A stretch of DNA of 64,000 nucleotides, taken from NCBI GenBank assembly GCA_913061095.1, contig CAJXVM010000001.1, forward strand, positions 1-64,000, given 5' to 3'. Positions 8,049 through 16,780 of this stretch are shown here, one piece after another. How positions within the stretch are numbered: position 1 is the stretch's first letter; every line of letters starts with the position of its first letter. The translations under genes were made by a program, and so were the position numbers. Source of the stretch: an uncultured Ignavibacteria bacterium (lineage in GTDB: Bacteria; Bacteroidota; Ignavibacteria; SZUA-365). A model generated the notes under the pieces. It was not told the DNA's origin and ran no database searches. It saw only the letters and a list, made by a program, of their open reading frames with translations.

Positions 8049-8282
8049 TTACTCGCCATCGAAGTCCAAGGTCTCAAAAACCCCGTCCGAGCGCTTTCGC
8101 AGGACCTTTATCTTTTTCTGGGCTTCGGACAGATATGTAACACATTTTTCGACGATTTCGATTCCTTCCTCGTATAATTTCATGCTTTCCTCGAGAGGAG
8201 TGCCTTCATCGTCAAGCGTCTGAACGATCTGATTCAGTCGTTCGAGCTGCTGTTCAAAGGTTTCAGTCTTTTTTTTGCTCAT
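8049..8282 (-). CDS. xseB: Exodeoxyribonuclease VII small subunit
   Basis: A 77-aa acidic helical protein. It has the family pattern FEQQLERLNQIVQTLDDEG followed by PLEESMKLYEEGIEIVEKC. It binds XseA to form exonuclease VII, which degrades single-stranded DNA. The start at 8282 (MSKKKTETFEQ) lies inside the 3' end of xseA, giving a 20-nt overlap that suggests coupled synthesis of the two subunits. An upstream in-frame ATG would add 14 residues outside the family. Confidence 0.92.
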   Translation of the reverse strand: MSKKKTETFEQQLERLNQIVQTLDDEGTPLEESMKLYEEGIEIVEKCVTYLSEAQKKIKVLRKRSDGVFETLDFDGE

Positions 8283-9483
8283 GTTCCTTGATCTGCAGAA
8301 TGCTGGCCTCAGCTGAACCGTCACGCAGGGTCAGTGAGACGAAATCACCCGGCTGAAGCTGCTGCACGGAGGTGACCGGGTCGGTTCCGCGGCGCATCAG
8401 CACAGCACCGCGCCGGAAAAAACGATCCGGGGCGTGGGCATCGAGCTGATGGCGCAGCAGGGACACTCGGTGCTGTCGCCGCTCGAAGGCATGCTCGATG
8501 ATGCGCTGCGCGGTCTGATGCCGCTCGTCCACGAACTGCATGAGTCCCTGGAGGCGGCCTTCGAGCCGAGAGAAGGCGCGATCGGAAAGCATCACCCGCA
8601 GGCGCTGCTCATACGCGCGCATGCTGGAATCTACGAATTTCCCCGCAGCCGAAGCAATGCCCTCGAGTCTGCTCAGTAGTTCTTCGCGGGCGGGAACGAC
8701 TATTTCACCGGCAACCGACGGCGTTGCCGCGCGGACGTCAGCGACATAATCGGCGATCGTGACATCCACTTCATGTCCCACGGCGCTGACAACAGGGATG
8801 CGGGATCGAGCGATTGCCCGAGCGACGATCTCTTCGTTGAATGCCCACAGGTCCTCTATCGATCCTCCACCCCGTCCCGTGATGATGACATCGACTGCAC
8901 CGTATTCGTTGCAGTGATCCAATGCCTCGGCAATCTGCTCGGCCGCGCCGGCACCCTGCACCTGGACCGGCATCATGATCAGTTGCACGGAGGGATTCCT
9001 GCGCTGCATGACGCTTATCATATCGCGCACGGCTGCGCCCGTGGATGACGTGACGAGTGCGACGACATCCGGAAAGACGGGGAGCGATTTTTTAAGGGAC
9101 TCATCGAACAGTCCCTCGTCATACAGCTTGCGTTTCAGTTTTTCAAAGGCAACCTGGAGTGCTCCCTCGCCGCGCGGCTGCATGTCGCTGACGACGATCT
9201 GGTAATTCCCGCGGGGCTCATAGACCGTAATCCGTCCCCGGCAAATCACCTCCATTCCGTTTTCCGGACGGAAAAACGTCCCCATCGCGTTGCCGCGAAA
9301 CATCACCGCGGAAAGCTGCGCGCCGGCATCCTTCAGCGTGAAATACAGGTGTCCCGAGGAATGGCGATGGAAATTCGAAATTTCTCCCGTGACCGTGACA
9401 GATCCGATCGCGCGCTCAAGGGTGTCCTTGATCTGGCGCGTCAGCTGGGAGATTGTGAGAATATTTTCTGTAAGCGTTGACAT
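8263..9483 (-). CDS. xseA: Exodeoxyribonuclease VII large subunit
   Basis: A 406-aa protein with an N-terminal OB-fold (residues ~20-115, including GEISNFHRHSSGHLYFTLKD) and the catalytic core with VALVTSSTGAAVRDMISVMQRRNP, then GRGGGSIEDLWAFNEE and GHEVDVTIADYVAD. The C-terminal part is helical and ends in a small domain. Together with XseB it cleaves single-stranded DNA from both ends. The ATG at 9483 (MSTLTENIL) was chosen over one 17 codons upstream because the conserved region begins there. Confidence 0.95.
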   Translation of the reverse strand: MSTLTENILTISQLTRQIKDTLERAIGSVTVTGEISNFHRHSSGHLYFTLKDAGAQLSAVMFRGNAMGTFFRPENGMEVICRGRITVYEPRGNYQIVVSDMQPRGEGALQVAFEKLKRKLYDEGLFDESLKKSLPVFPDVVALVTSSTGAAVRDMISVMQRRNPSVQLIMMPVQVQGAGAAEQIAEALDHCNEYGAVDVIITGRGGGSIEDLWAFNEEIVARAIARSRIPVVSAVGHEVDVTIADYVADVRAATPSVAGEIVVPAREELLSRLEGIASAAGKFVDSSMRAYEQRLRVMLSDRAFSRLEGRLQGLMQFVDERHQTAQRIIEHAFERRQHRVSLLRHQLDAHAPDRFFRRGAVLMRRGTDPVTSVQQLQPGDFVSLTLRDGSAEASILQIKEHEQKKD

Positions 9484-9505
9484 CAGGAGTTCAATGACAG
9501 GATGC

Positions 9506-9565
9506 AAAGATAGAAAGATGTCAAGAGCAAGCACGATCTTGCCATCTTGCCATTTTTCTATCTTT
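9506..9565. repeat. Palindrome of AAAGATAGAAAGATG / CAAGATGGCAAG words overlapping the nadB stop
   Basis: Arms 9506-9526 and 9545-9565 are reverse complements at 19 of 21 positions around an 18-nt loop. The loop side continues the theme with caagagcaag on one side and gccatcttgcc on the other. The second arm covers the nadB stop codon (9558-9560) and its last codons, so the palindrome partly codes for the C-terminus of NadB. It lies between nadB and xseA and may act as a terminator or mRNA 3' end. It belongs to the same structural class as 476-615, 1557-1638 and 2815-2875. Confidence 0.75.
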
Positions 9566-11177
9566 CTATTTCATCAAATACCGAGAGAAGTGTATCCGCC
9601 TGATCCATCCCGGGGTCGGTTTCCGGATAATCGGTCGTGTAATGCAGCCCGCGGCTTTCCCTGCGACGCATCGCGCTCTCGATGATAAGGTGTCCGAGAA
9701 GCGTGATGTTCCGCAGCTGAATCAGGCGTTCGGAAACACGTGTACGCTTGTAAAAATCCTCCACTTCACTGCGAAGCAGGTCGATGCGCCGCTTTGCGCG
9801 TGCAAGGCGTAGGTCGGAGCGGACGATCCCGACGTAGTCCCACATCAGTGTCCGTACTTCCCTGCGGTTGTGGGATATCAGCACCCATTCTTCCGCATTG
9901 TACGTATCAGTATCGTCCCATGGAGCGATGTCTTCCACGGGAGGTTCGGAGTGCGTGTCCTCAAGCGCGGTATCCGCGGCGCGATTCGCGAAGACCAGGG
10001 CCTCGAGTAATGAGTTGCTCGCGAGCCGGTTCGCGCCGTGGAGACCAGTCATCGCCGCCTCGCCTGCGACCATCAATCCGTGTATGGTTGTGTGACCATG
10101 TGCGTCACTGACCACGCCGCCGCAGGTATAATGTGCTGCGGGAACGACCGGGACCAGATCCCTTGTAATATCAATGTTTACCTCACGGCATCTCTTGTAA
10201 ATACTCGGGAATGATTGGCGAACGTCATCCGCATCGAGATGGCGCAGATCGAGAAAAACGCTTTCTTCTCCCCTTCTCTTGAGCTCACTGTCGATGGCGC
10301 GTGCGACGACATCCCGCGGAGCAAGTTCGAGTCGGGAGTCGTACTTCTCCATGAAGCGCTCTCCGGATCTGTTGACCAGATGCGCACCATGGCCGCGTAC
10401 GGCTTCGGAGATGAGGAAGGAACGCGCCTGCGGATGAAACAGCGTGGTCGGGTGAAACTGAATGAACTCCATGTTGGCGATATCGGCTCCCGCGCGATAT
10501 GCCATGGCGATACCGTCCCCCGTGGCGATAGCTGGATTGGTGGTGTGCAGATAAACCTGTCCGCAGCCGCCCGCCGTGATAATCGTGTTCCGTGCGAAAT
10601 AGGGGTGGACCTCGCCGGTCGTTTTATCCAGCACGAATGCGCCCCAGCAGTGAATCTGTCCTCGCGCGAGTGTCGGACGATCGATCAGGTTGTGCTCGGT
10701 AACCAGGTCGATGGCAATATGATCTTCGTATACGGAGATACGCGGGTGGGCTCGGGCACGTTCGACCAGGACTCGCTCGACTTCCCGTCCCGTATAGTCG
10801 CGCGCGTGCACAATGCGGTGACGCGAATGACCGCCCTCCCTTCCGAGATGCAGATGCTTCTCTTCCTCCTGCGTGAAATCCACACCGAGATCCCAGAGCT
10901 GCTGCACGAGGTGGGGTCCCTCATGGACCACGATATCGACAATCTCGGGATGGCAGAGACCGGCGCCCGCCTGAATCGTGTCATCACGATGCAGCTGCAT
11001 CGAATCGTCTGCTGCGAATACTGATGCGATACCTCCCTGCGCGTAATTGGTGTTGGATTCGACGGTCTGCTTTTTGGTGACGAGCGCGACGCTGCCGTGT
11101 TCGGCGACCTTGAGGGAAAAAAACAGTCCGGCGATGCCGCTGCCGATGACGAGGAAATCTGTCTGCGGCGGTTTCAT
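9558..11177 (-). CDS. nadB: L-aspartate oxidase
   Basis: This 539-aa flavoprotein oxidises L-aspartate to iminoaspartate, the first step of de novo NAD synthesis, and belongs to the succinate dehydrogenase flavoprotein family. Seen are the FAD-binding motif DFLVIGSGIAGLFFSLKVAE at the N-terminus, then NYAQGGIASV, EGGHSRHRIVHARD and the substrate region MEFIQFHPTTLF with AHYTCGGVVSDAHG. The C-terminus has the helical domain LISHNRREVRTLMWDYVGIVR. nadA and nadC are not in the window. Its ATG overlaps the coaE stop by 4 nt. Confidence 0.95.
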   Translation of the reverse strand: MKPPQTDFLVIGSGIAGLFFSLKVAEHGSVALVTKKQTVESNTNYAQGGIASVFAADDSMQLHRDDTIQAGAGLCHPEIVDIVVHEGPHLVQQLWDLGVDFTQEEEKHLHLGREGGHSRHRIVHARDYTGREVERVLVERARAHPRISVYEDHIAIDLVTEHNLIDRPTLARGQIHCWGAFVLDKTTGEVHPYFARNTIITAGGCGQVYLHTTNPAIATGDGIAMAYRAGADIANMEFIQFHPTTLFHPQARSFLISEAVRGHGAHLVNRSGERFMEKYDSRLELAPRDVVARAIDSELKRRGEESVFLDLRHLDADDVRQSFPSIYKRCREVNIDITRDLVPVVPAAHYTCGGVVSDAHGHTTIHGLMVAGEAAMTGLHGANRLASNSLLEALVFANRAADTALEDTHSEPPVEDIAPWDDTDTYNAEEWVLISHNRREVRTLMWDYVGIVRSDLRLARAKRRIDLLRSEVEDFYKRTRVSERLIQLRNITLLGHLIIESAMRRRESRGLHYTTDYPETDPGMDQADTLLSVFDEIER

Positions 11178-11797
11178 GGATTCCGGCGCCCGCCGAGTCT
11201 GGTCACAATGCCGACCACCCCTGTCGTGGAACGACGCAGATCCTCCAGCGTGCCGTTGTTGCGAATGGTAAAATCGGCGCGTTCCGCTTTTTCATCGGGC
11301 GGCAGCTGGCTGCGCATGCGTCTGCGGACGTCATGCTCGCTTAGCCCGTCACGCTTCATGATGCGCTCGACGGCTTTGTCCACCGGACAGATGACGGCAA
11401 TGACATAATCGTACAACCCCTGCGTTCCCGCCTCGAAGACCAGTGCGGATTCGATGAAAACGACGTCCGCTCCGTTAGCATGCAGGGCTGCGGCCTGCTC
11501 CATGATGCGGTCGATCGTTGGAGGATGCACGATGCTGTTGAGGAATTCGAGTTTCTGCGGATCATCGAAAACGATTTCCGCAATGAAGCTGCGGTTGAGG
11601 CTGCCGTCTGAGAGATATGTCTGCACACCAAATGCATCGATCAATGCGGAACGGACCGCATCGTCCTGTTCCATGATGTCACGTGCGATGCGGTCCGCTA
11701 TGAGAACGGGGTACTGTTCTGCGATGATCTCCGCAACGGTGCTTTTCCCTGCACCGATGCTGCCGGTCAGTCCGATGAGAAGCGGTTGTTCTGCCAT
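11174..11797 (-). CDS. coaE: Dephospho-CoA kinase
   Basis: This 207-aa P-loop kinase performs the last step of coenzyme A synthesis. It contains the Walker A sequence GLTGSIGAGKST near the N-terminus, then the adenine/CoA region DRIARDIMEQDD and the LID element IMKRDGLSEHDVRRRMRSQL. The stop codon overlaps the nadB start (ATGA), and rny lies 33 nt upstream. The length is normal for the family. Confidence 0.94.
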   Translation of the reverse strand: MAEQPLLIGLTGSIGAGKSTVAEIIAEQYPVLIADRIARDIMEQDDAVRSALIDAFGVQTYLSDGSLNRSFIAEIVFDDPQKLEFLNSIVHPPTIDRIMEQAAALHANGADVVFIESALVFEAGTQGLYDYVIAVICPVDKAVERIMKRDGLSEHDVRRRMRSQLPPDEKAERADFTIRNNGTLEDLRRSTTGVVGIVTRLGGRRNP

Positions 11798-11830
11798 GCC
11801 TGATCTCTGTCGCTGAGGCTGGGTATGCTC

Positions 11831-13399
11831 CTATTTGGCGAATGCGATGGACCGTTTTTCCCGGATCACGGTCACCTTGATCTGACCGGGATATTCCATC
11901 TCGCCCTGGATTTTCTCCGCAATGTCCGTGGCGAGCTGATCTGCCAGTGTGTCGTCGATGCGATCGTGTTCAACCATGACACGGACCTCGCGTCCCGCCT
12001 GGATGGCATAGGTTTTCGCCACGCCCTCGAAGCCGGTGGCGATGTTCTCGAGTTTCTCGAGGCGTTTGACATATCCCTCGAGCGATTCACGGCGCGCACC
12101 CGGACGCGCGCCGCTGATGGCGTCGGCGGCCTGCACCAGCGGTGCATAGGGCGATTCCATCTCGATATCATCGTGATGCGATCCGACTGCGTTGACGATA
12201 ATGGGATGCTCGCGGAATTTCTTCGTGATCTCCATGCCGAGCAGCGCATGCGGTCCTTCGACGTTGCGATCGACACACTTTCCAATGTCGTGGAGGAGTC
12301 CTGCCCGAGTGGCGATCTTGGGATCAAGTCCGAGCTCTGTCGCCATGATTCCGCACAGCCAGGCGACCTCAATGCTATGCTGCAGGAGGTTCTGTCCGTA
12401 GCTGGAGCGGAATTTCATCTTGCCGACGAGGCGTTTGATTTCATTGTGCGCATTGTGGATGCCGACGTCGAGCAGGGTGTTTTCGCCGACGCGGAAAATC
12501 TCTTCTTCGAGATCCTTGCGGACCTTCTCGACAACCTCCTCGATGCGCGCGGGATGAATGCGGCCGTCCGCCATGAGTGTCTCGAGGGCCAGACGCGCCA
12601 CTTCGCGGCGGAACGGATCGAACCCGGAGAGGATGACCGCCTCCGGCGTGTCATCGACGATGACGTCGATACCCGTAGCCGCTTCGAACGCACGAATATT
12701 TCGTCCCTCGCGTCCGATAATGCGGCCTTTCATATCCTCGCTGGCGAGGTTGAGCACGCTGACCGTGGTTTCCACGGAGTGATCCGATGCCGTGCGCTGG
12801 ATTGCCTGGAGGATGACGCGCTGCGCCTCCTTTTTCGCGGTGCCCTTCATCTCATCGCGAATTTCCTTGAGCTGCTGCGCGGCCTGGAGTTTCGCGTCAC
12901 TGGTGAGGTTTTCGATGAGCATGTTCCGGGCGTCATCGCGCGACATACCGGAGACGCGTTCGAGTTTCTCGGTCTGCTCGGCGATGATCTGATTGACGCG
13001 TTCGATGCGCCCATCGAGTTCATCCCTGCGTTCCTGCAATTCCTTCTCGGTTTGCGCTGCGGCGGCCTCTTTCTTATTGAGAACATCAAATTTCGCGTTG
13101 AGGTTTTCTTCACGGTTGGAGAGCTGTTTCTCGCGGGCGTGGAGTTTGTTGCGCTGACGGTTGAGTTCCTTTTCGACGTCCTGTTTCTTGCGGAACCACT
13201 CGTCTTTGACCTCGAGCAGTTTCTCCTTCTTGCTGTTCTCCGCCTCCTTTTCCGCGATCTCAATGATTTCCCGGGCGCGGTCTTCGGCGACGGATATCTT
13301 GTTCTGGCTGACGCGGGCAGCGATATACCAACCGAGAAACAGGAAGGCCGCACACAGGGCGACAACGGTTGGCAGCAGCCAGTATAATTCAACATTCAT
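11831..13399 (-). CDS. rny: Ribonuclease Y
   Basis: This 522-aa membrane-anchored endoribonuclease takes part in mRNA decay. It has an N-terminal transmembrane helix (LLPTVVALCAAFLFLGWYIA), a long charged coiled coil (residues ~30-190), a KH domain (GRIIGREGRNIRAFEAATG) and an HD domain with GLLHDIGKCVDR and SHHDDIEMESPYAP. In many FCB genomes rny is found close to zapA, as here. A 6S-like RNA lies between the two. Confidence 0.96.
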   Translation of the reverse strand: MNVELYWLLPTVVALCAAFLFLGWYIAARVSQNKISVAEDRAREIIEIAEKEAENSKKEKLLEVKDEWFRKKQDVEKELNRQRNKLHAREKQLSNREENLNAKFDVLNKKEAAAAQTEKELQERRDELDGRIERVNQIIAEQTEKLERVSGMSRDDARNMLIENLTSDAKLQAAQQLKEIRDEMKGTAKKEAQRVILQAIQRTASDHSVETTVSVLNLASEDMKGRIIGREGRNIRAFEAATGIDVIVDDTPEAVILSGFDPFRREVARLALETLMADGRIHPARIEEVVEKVRKDLEEEIFRVGENTLLDVGIHNAHNEIKRLVGKMKFRSSYGQNLLQHSIEVAWLCGIMATELGLDPKIATRAGLLHDIGKCVDRNVEGPHALLGMEITKKFREHPIIVNAVGSHHDDIEMESPYAPLVQAADAISGARPGARRESLEGYVKRLEKLENIATGFEGVAKTYAIQAGREVRVMVEHDRIDDTLADQLATDIAEKIQGEMEYPGQIKVTVIREKRSIAFAK

Positions 13400-13424
13400 G
13401 TTTTATTATCCTCCTGAAAATAGA

Positions 13425-13638
13425 TACCGCACTACCCCGATCAGCTGGGGAGGGGTTAAAAAAGAACCCGTCCAAGACACAGTGGGTAAATGCCTTCACA
13501 TCTTTTGCTTCCACTGTCAGCCGCGAACGGCTGAATCTCGAAGGATTGAGGCCTGCAATTGATGTGGAAGAGTCAGATTCCCAGGTAAAAAGTGTTGGTT
13601 CTTTTTAACGTGGCCAGCGATCGGATTGTAGTGCGGTA
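13425..13638 (-). ncRNA. ssrS: 6S-like RNA (SsrS)
   Basis: The 255-nt gap between rny and zapA folds, on the minus strand, into one long rod. The ends pair as taccgcactac (13628-13638) with gtagtgcggta (13425-13435), 11 perfect pairs. Inside are ccgatcgctgg with ccagctgatcgg (one bulge), then gttaaaaagaacc with gggttcttttttaac. Near the tip are cttccac with gtggaag and tcagccg-UUCG-loop-cggctga. Length (~214 nt), paired ends, long rod with internal bubbles and a position next to zapA match 6S RNA, which binds RNA polymerase holoenzyme by mimicking an open promoter. The 5' end lies 17 nt after the zapA stop and no clear own promoter was seen, so it may be processed from the zapA transcript. 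Confidence 0.72.
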
Positions 13639-13654
13639 CGTGCTCTTCCGAATC

Positions 13655-13942
13655 TTATTCTTCGTTCAATGCCCCGTCGATAAGCTGGGTCATTGAGCGA
13701 AGGTCCTGTTCAACCTTTCGGGTAAGCTGAGTTTTGTCTTGTTTTTCGTGATGCAGTTCTTCCGAAACGTTGAGAGCAGAAAGCACGGCAAGTGTCACGG
13801 GAGGTTGATCCGGAATCTGTGCGTGAAGATCGTGCATCATCCGGTCAATGTGTTCGGCGGCACGTTTGGTGAGATCCTCGTCGTCGACCTTGAGAGGATA
13901 TTCCGTACCGTATATTCTTATGCGTATGCTTTTTGCTTCCAT
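13655..13942 (-). CDS. zapA: Cell division protein ZapA
   Basis: A 95-aa protein with the ZapA pattern: an N-terminal beta segment (IRIRIYGTEYPLKVDDEDL), then AAEHIDRMMHDLHAQ and a helical part containing VTLAVLSALNVSEELHHEK. It binds and bundles FtsZ filaments at the division ring. It lies downstream of pheT and a small coiled-coil gene, and upstream of the 6S-like RNA. zapA next to ssrS is seen in many bacteria. Confidence 0.88.
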   Translation of the reverse strand: MEAKSIRIRIYGTEYPLKVDDEDLTKRAAEHIDRMMHDLHAQIPDQPPVTLAVLSALNVSEELHHEKQDKTQLTRKVEQDLRSMTQLIDGALNEE

Positions 13943-14007
13943 TGTTTCGGGTCGTGATGAACTTTGAAAGATGACAATCGATCGTGTTCAGACCATGGAA
14001 AAAAGAC

Positions 14008-14370
14008 TTACCTGTCGTCGGATCCGAGATGCGCGTTGATGCGCGCAATCAGATCTGTAATCTGACGCTCCAAAGCCTCTCTTTCGTCTGGCGAAAGATA
14101 TAAAAGTCCGTCGCCAACATCAACAGACGACGGTGTCGCTGATTTTTCCTGCAGCTCCTTGAGTTTCTGTTCTTTTTCGGTGAGAAGCGCCTCCTGTTCG
14201 CGCACCGTTGCTTCGAGTTCCTCCAGTCGCCCGCGAAGGGATGTATTTTCCTCGCGCAGCTCCCGGATGCGGTCCGCAGCCTGCTGTGCCTTTTGCCAGA
14301 GCCCCTGCAGGGCCGACTGGATGGCGTTCGCGGCGGTGCCGCCCGGTTGAGGCGTGTCGTTCTGCACCAT
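14008..14370 (-). CDS. Small coiled-coil protein between pheT and zapA (ZapB-like)
   Basis: A 120-aa protein. Residues ~20-75 form an uninterrupted heptad-type coiled coil (QQAADRIRELREENTSLRG, then LEELEATVREQEALLTEKE). After a short Ser/Pro linker a second helical segment follows (DEREALERQITDLIARINAHL). No catalytic motif is seen. Its length, coiled coil and place just upstream of zapA suggest a cell-division accessory comparable to ZapB, but this is inferred from architecture and context only. The stop lies 65 nt before zapA. Confidence 0.7.
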   Translation of the reverse strand: MVQNDTPQPGGTAANAIQSALQGLWQKAQQAADRIRELREENTSLRGRLEELEATVREQEALLTEKEQKLKELQEKSATPSSVDVGDGLLYLSPDEREALERQITDLIARINAHLGSDDR

Positions 14371-14399
14371 GGGAAGATCCGACTGTTATGGAACAAGCA

Positions 14400-16778
14400 T
14401 TAGGTGCGCAGTTCGGCGCCGAGATCGCGCTGTACTGCCTGCATAACCTGCTCGACGGCCTGGTTCACCTCACTGTCTTTGAGCGTGTGGTCATCGGACT
14501 GAAACGTCATCGTGAATGCGATGCTCTTTCTGTCCGTGCCGATACTCTCATGCGTGAACACGTCCACGATGCGCACGTCCCGAAGATGACCGGGATCGGC
14601 TTTGCGCACCGTCTCGACAATCCGTCCGGCCCGAACGTCCTTCGAAACAAGAACCGCAAGATCCCGCGTGACGCTGGGATATCGGGCGACGGGTGTGAAG
14701 ATCTGCCGATCCGGCAGCGCATCATGAAGCAGCTGTACGTCGAGCTCCGCGTAAAAGACAGGCTGGTCAATACTGAACTTCGCAAGGATCGTATCAGAAA
14801 TTCCAACAGCTTGACCCGTATATCTGCCTTTGACTTCAAGCATTAGTACATGCTCACTTAAAGTACTGTGCCTATCATACTGAAAGATTATCTCATTGTC
14901 AAGATTCAGGGAGCGAAGGAGCGCCTCCAGCGAGCCTTTCAGATCATGGAAGTCAAACGGACGCTCATCTCCGTACCATCCACGTTCGCGCGCATTTCCG
15001 GTCACCGCGAAGGCCAGCATCTGCTTTTCATCATACGTGCCTCCCTCTTTTCCGCGAAATACCCTGCCGATCTCGAAGATACGCAGTGAGGAGAGTCCGC
15101 TCCTGATATTCACGTCCACCGCTTCAAGAATGGACGGAAGGAGACTGCTGCGGAGACTGGGCCGCTCCTTGCTGACGGGATTCAGGACATCGGCGACGCT
15201 GTCGCCGTCATCCCCGATCCCAGCATGCGCACGCGGCACGAGGCTCGACGAAAGCACTTCGTCATACCCGAGACCGAGAAGAATTTCGCGCAGTCGCGAG
15301 GGGAATTTCTGGTCATCAAACCCGCCGCCGACGTTCATCTCGATACGAGTCGGAAGTGGAATGCTGTCATATCCGTGAATACGGGCGATCTCCTCGACGA
15401 GGTCGATTTCCCGCTCGATGTCGCTGCGGAAACTCGGGACGCCGCAGAGAAAAACACCGTCGCTCTCCTCCTCCACCGCGAAATCCAGCGCTTCGAGAAT
15501 CCGCCGCTGCTCGGCTGCATCAATGTGAATGCCGAGGATACGGTCGGTGAAGGCGGCACGAAGCCGCACACTGCGCTGTTCGATTTCCAGCGCGCTGCTG
15601 TCGTAGATTCCGCGCAGCGTTCCTCCGCAGGTCTCCCGGATGAGCTCGACGGCGCGATGCAGTGCCCAGACGGTGATTGCAGGATCCGAGCCCCGCTCAA
15701 AGCGATAACTCGAATCGGTGGACAACTGCAGATGTTTGGCGGTCTTCCGTACGGAGGACGCGTTGAAATGAGCGCTTTCGAGCAGGATCGACGTGGTTTG
15801 CTCGGTCACCGAAGAGTGCAATCCGCCCATGACACCCGCGATGGCGACCGGTTTGCGCGCATCACAGATGAGCAGATCGGATGTACGTAAATCGCGCTTT
15901 TCCTCATCGAGCGTGATGAAACGCTCGCCTTCGCGTGCGTTGCGAACCACAATGCTCCCCCCTTCGATCTGCGCGAGATCAAAGGCATGCATCGGCTGAC
16001 CGATTTCCATCATAACGTAATTGGTCACATCGACGATATTATTGATCGATCGAATCCCGACCGAGGAGAGTGCGCGCACCAGCCAGGAGGGAGATTCCTG
16101 CACGGTGACGCCCTCGACAATGGCCGCGGAGTAGCGGGGACAGCGGATGGAGTCCTGTATGTCGATACGGAACTCCGGACTGTCTTCGGGAACGCTTCGC
16201 TCCGGCTCGGGGACATGCAGCGGCCTGTTTGTCGCGGCTGCGATGTCGCGCGCGCTGCCAATATGCGAGAGTGCATCACCGCGGTTGGGAGTGATCCCGA
16301 TTCCAAAGACGACATCGTCATATCCGAGATGTCTCGCGAATGGCGTCCCCGGTTCGGCTGACGACTCGAGCACCGCGATGCCTTCGGCGCGGTCGTCAAG
16401 GCCGAGTTCAGCCGTTGAACAGATCATGCCGGCGGACTCAACGCCACGCAGCTTGCGCCGGTCGATCGTGAAACCGAGCTCAGCCATTTCAGCGCCGACA
16501 CGCGCGAAGATGACCTTCTGGCCCACAGCGACATTTGGCGCGCCGCAGACGACTGTATGCTCCCCTTCTCCGTCACGTACGGTGCAGACCGAAAGCTTGT
16601 CGGCATTGGGATGTTTCTCGCAGGTGAGCACTTCACCCACGACAATATTCTTGAATGCATTTCGCCGATCTTCAATGGATTCAACTTCAAGACCGACATT
16701 GGTTAAGAGTGTTTCGAGCTCCTGCGTGTCTTCAGGAAGCTCCACGTATTTCGATAGCCAGGATGTGGAGAGCAGCAT
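14400..16778 (-). CDS. pheT: Phenylalanine-tRNA ligase beta subunit
   Basis: This 792-aa subunit starts with the tRNA-binding EMAP-like domain (residues ~40-150; CEKHPNADKLSVCTV). The B3/B4 domain has GITPNRGDALSHIGSARDIA, and DSSYRFERGSDPAITVWALH is also visible. The B5 region and a catalytic-like B6-B7 part follow (EIARIHGYDSIPLPTRIEMN), and the C-terminus is an anticodon-binding FDX-ACB domain (ARYPSVTRDLAVLVSKD). It pairs with PheS as alpha2beta2. It begins 2 nt after the pheS stop. Confidence 0.97.
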   Translation of the reverse strand: MLLSTSWLSKYVELPEDTQELETLLTNVGLEVESIEDRRNAFKNIVVGEVLTCEKHPNADKLSVCTVRDGEGEHTVVCGAPNVAVGQKVIFARVGAEMAELGFTIDRRKLRGVESAGMICSTAELGLDDRAEGIAVLESSAEPGTPFARHLGYDDVVFGIGITPNRGDALSHIGSARDIAAATNRPLHVPEPERSVPEDSPEFRIDIQDSIRCPRYSAAIVEGVTVQESPSWLVRALSSVGIRSINNIVDVTNYVMMEIGQPMHAFDLAQIEGGSIVVRNAREGERFITLDEEKRDLRTSDLLICDARKPVAIAGVMGGLHSSVTEQTTSILLESAHFNASSVRKTAKHLQLSTDSSYRFERGSDPAITVWALHRAVELIRETCGGTLRGIYDSSALEIEQRSVRLRAAFTDRILGIHIDAAEQRRILEALDFAVEEESDGVFLCGVPSFRSDIEREIDLVEEIARIHGYDSIPLPTRIEMNVGGGFDDQKFPSRLREILLGLGYDEVLSSSLVPRAHAGIGDDGDSVADVLNPVSKERPSLRSSLLPSILEAVDVNIRSGLSSLRIFEIGRVFRGKEGGTYDEKQMLAFAVTGNARERGWYGDERPFDFHDLKGSLEALLRSLNLDNEIIFQYDRHSTLSEHVLMLEVKGRYTGQAVGISDTILAKFSIDQPVFYAELDVQLLHDALPDRQIFTPVARYPSVTRDLAVLVSKDVRAGRIVETVRKADPGHLRDVRIVDVFTHESIGTDRKSIAFTMTFQSDDHTLKDSEVNQAVEQVMQAVQRDLGAELRT

Positions 16779-16780
16779 GA

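Noticed and set aside
11825-13387. A 520-codon frame on the + strand opposite rny
   Set aside because: It mirrors rny almost exactly. Its translation is rich in Leu, Arg and Asp without any family motif, which is what the complement of a GC-rich coding strand produces. rny is firmly identified.
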